Assembly: GCF_020131355.1 (NCBI RefSeq)
Contig: NZ_JAHLEL010000006.1
Coordinates: 532,715 to 596,714 of the forward strand
Length of the DNA stretch: 64,000 nt
Direction: 5' to 3'
From: Pseudonocardia sp. ICBG1293
GTDB lineage: Bacteria; Actinomycetota; Actinomycetes; Mycobacteriales; Pseudonocardiaceae
Below are positions 62,619 through 64,000 of the stretch, in pieces; position 1 is the stretch's first letter, and every line of letters begins with the position of its first letter. Both the position numbers and the translations under genes were made by a program. The notes beneath the pieces were generated by a model, which did not search any database, had not been told where the DNA came from, and saw only the letters and a list, made by a program, of their open reading frames with translations.

Positions 62619-63406
62619 ACGGGTTCGCCGACATCGACCGGGAGTTCCACCGGCTCGACGACGTCCTGGCGGCGGCCGTGCCGCTGCCGGCGGTCGACGA
62701 CGTGATCTCGCGCGCCGCCGGCGCGCGCCGGGCCACCTCGGCCGCGGCCGCCGCGGTGCTCACCGTCGGCTCGCTGGGCGGGGTCACGGCCGTCGCGACC
62801 GCGGCCGCACCCGACGGCAGCTTCATCGGCCCGCCCTTCGCCATCGCCGCACCCCAGGCGAGCGGCCCCACCCCCGAGCCGGTGCAGAGCGGTGCCGCGA
62901 GCGGTGGGGACGGCAGCCTGCCGCCGGCGTTCGACCCGACCGTGGCGGCGACCCAGGGCGGCGCGCTGCCCGGCGGCGCCGGCGACCCCGCCGACCCGGG
63001 TCGCCCGGGCGTGCCCGGCACCCCGGGTGCGCCGGTCCTCCCGCCGCCCGGTGGCGGTGGCGAGCCCGGTGGCGGCAACCCCGGTGGCGGCTCGGGCGGT
63101 GGCGGGCAGACCCCGCCCACCGACCCCCGGCCGACCGACGAGGGCTCGCCGGAGCCGACCACCCCGAAGCCGCCGCCGACCACCACGCCGCCGCCGGAGA
63201 CGACGACGCCGCCGGAGACGACGACGCCGAAGCCGACCGACGAGGGAACCCCGGAGCCGACGACCACCGCCCCGTCCCCGACGACGAGCAACTCGGCCGC
63301 GCCGACGACCACCTCGACCGAGCCCACGACGACCACGAGCACCACGACCTCGGAGACCTCGACCAGCGCCGTGGGCCTCGGCCCGGCGCAGTCCTCCGCG
63401 CTCTGA
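62615..63406 (+). CDS. One-TM protein with Pro/Thr-rich ectodomain, possible anti-sigma partner
   Basis: 263 residues. A short cytosolic N-terminus (FADIDREFHRLDDVLAAAVPL) carries one amphipathic helix, followed by a membrane segment (SAAAAAVLTVGSLGGVTAVAT, about 41-64). The rest is low complexity: Gly/Pro to about 165, then a Pro/Thr run (TTTPPPETTTPPETTT) reminiscent of cell wall-spanning stalks. No zinc-binding HxxxCxxC typical of ZAS anti-sigma proteins is present. It is translationally coupled to the sigma gene. The arrangement suggests envelope sensing, but this is inference. Confidence 0.65.
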   Translation: MNGFADIDREFHRLDDVLAAAVPLPAVDDVISRAAGARRATSAAAAAVLTVGSLGGVTAVATAAAPDGSFIGPPFAIAAPQASGPTPEPVQSGAASGGDGSLPPAFDPTVAATQGGALPGGAGDPADPGRPGVPGTPGAPVLPPPGGGGEPGGGNPGGGSGGGGQTPPTDPRPTDEGSPEPTTPKPPPTTTPPPETTTPPETTTPKPTDEGTPEPTTTAPSPTTSNSAAPTTTSTEPTTTTSTTTSETSTSAVGLGPAQSSAL

Positions 63407-63443
63407 GACACCCGGGCCGGCCCCCGTGGCGGGCCCCGTGGCG

Positions 63444-63461
63444 GAGGGGCGGCGGCCCCTC
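63444..63461. terminator. Hairpin between convergent genes
   Basis: 7-bp stem GAGGGGC / GCCCCTC with a 4-nt loop, within a longer GC-rich imperfect dyad, between the possible anti-sigma gene and the DUF402 gene. Confidence 0.55.
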
Positions 63462-63482
63462 TGCCCGGCCGGGCCCCGTCGG

Positions 63483-64000
63483 TCAGCCGGGAGCGTCCTC
63501 CGGCCGGTCCCGCGGCCCCAGGTCGACGCCCAGCGACGCCAGCCACGCCACGTGGTCGTGGTCGTGGCGCACCAGCCCGTCGAGGACCGCGTGCGAGCGC
63601 TCCAGCGCGTACTCGGCGAGGTCGGTCCCGACCAGCCCCTGCGCGACGGCGGCGACGAACTCGTCGAGGTCGATGACGTCGGTCCCGCGCCCGCGGCGCA
63701 CCACGAGGTCCAGGTAGAGGTCGGTCATCCGCAGCCGCCTGCCCTCACGGGTGATCGCGGCGATGTCGACGTACACGTCCTGGTCGCGCTCGTGCCCGGG
63801 GCGCCACCGCCAGTCGGACAGGCACACGCCCAGCTCCGGCAGCACCCAGGTCTCGATCCACCAGGCGTTGGGCCGGGCCACGACGGGCCGGGACAGGTAG
63901 ATCCCCCAGTCCTCCTCGCGCAGCGTGGCGATCTCGCGGTGGGTCCCCTTGGTGTCGACCTGGACGCCCCGTTCGGGGTCGAAGGTCTGTGTCTTGGGCG
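63483..64000 (-). CDS. DUF402 family protein, 5' end outside window
   Basis: The frame is open to the right edge, so the N-terminus is missing; the visible 172 residues contain the DUF402 barrel: WWIETWVLPELGVCLSDWRWRP, DQDVYVDIAAITREGRRLRMTDLYLDLVV (metal-binding aspartates) and RGTDVIDLDEFVAAV. FomD-type relatives hydrolyse nucleotidyl or phosphate ester bonds, and this group includes Ntdp-like nucleoside phosphatases. Rv1632c is the syntenic match beside coaE. The apparent GTG at 63881 is internal, because homologous sequence (DWGIYLSRPVV) continues upstream. Confidence 0.87.
   Translation of the reverse strand, partial: PKTQTFDPERGVQVDTKGTHREIATLREEDWGIYLSRPVVARPNAWWIETWVLPELGVCLSDWRWRPGHERDQDVYVDIAAITREGRRLRMTDLYLDLVVRRGRGTDVIDLDEFVAAVAQGLVGTDLAEYALERSHAVLDGLVRHDHDHVAWLASLGVDLGPRDRPEDAPG

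Overview
The window is about 73-75% G+C, codes in long frames with G/C-ending codons, uses many GTG and TTG starts, and carries mycobacterial-type gene blocks (suhB-cei-DUF4193-DUF3093-dut-DUF3710-OB fold-DUF3159-TrkA pair; rpsA-coaE-DUF402). It therefore comes from an actinomycete chromosome. Two conserved housekeeping blocks are joined by transport and regulatory genes, and protein style suggests Pseudonocardiaceae, with Pseudonocardia most likely (inference).

Region by region. 1-2 kb: the 3' end of an unknown gene coupled to a paralogous Gly/Pro/Asp-rich protein, then GC-rich repeats. 2-8 kb: a thiamine-diphosphate enzyme and three MFS transporters. 8-13.6 kb: envelope-glycan type genes (GT2, TupA-like ATP-grasp, flippase) interrupted by an IS110-family element with a probable bridge-RNA leader. 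13.8-25.3 kb: two tandem FAD monooxygenases, an amino acid permease, a beta-lactamase-fold serine hydrolase, a ClpC-like ATPase, a CDF metal exporter behind an operator-like palindrome, and two tandem OYE-family flavin reductases. The monooxygenases and OYEs look like the two halves of 2-aminobenzoyl-CoA or salicylyl-CoA monooxygenase/reductase fusions, present here as separate duplicated genes. 25.3-30.7 kb: a full-length ABC exporter with one degenerate ATP site, a CHRD protein and an alpha/beta hydrolase.

30.7-46.9 kb is the conserved block: principal sigma factor, SuhB, Cei, an APH-like kinase, DUF4193, DUF3093, Dut, a very large DUF3710 protein, an OB-fold protein, DUF3159, two TrkA proteins, an APC transporter, a TRAM RNA methyltransferase and a metallophosphoesterase. 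47-55 kb holds a tRNA-Leu(CAA) with an unusually short variable arm, an oxidoreductase remnant, a PdtaR-type ANTAR regulator, and a branched-chain amino acid ABC system. In that system the permease gene is cut by an in-frame TAG between its N-terminal secreted-type domain and its membrane domain. 54.7-64 kb has a hotdog thioesterase, two beta-carbonic anhydrases, a methyltransferase, rpsA, a DUF3558 lipoprotein, coaE fused to GrpB, a sigma-like factor coupled to a one-TM Pro/Thr-rich protein (a possible sigma/anti-sigma pair), and a partial DUF402 gene.

Recurring features are leaderless promoters (TANNNT 6-8 nt before the start codon at about eight genes), hairpin terminators between convergent genes, and 15-20 bp GC-rich tandem arrays between genes. 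All family assignments were read by eye from motifs and synteny; no database search was run.
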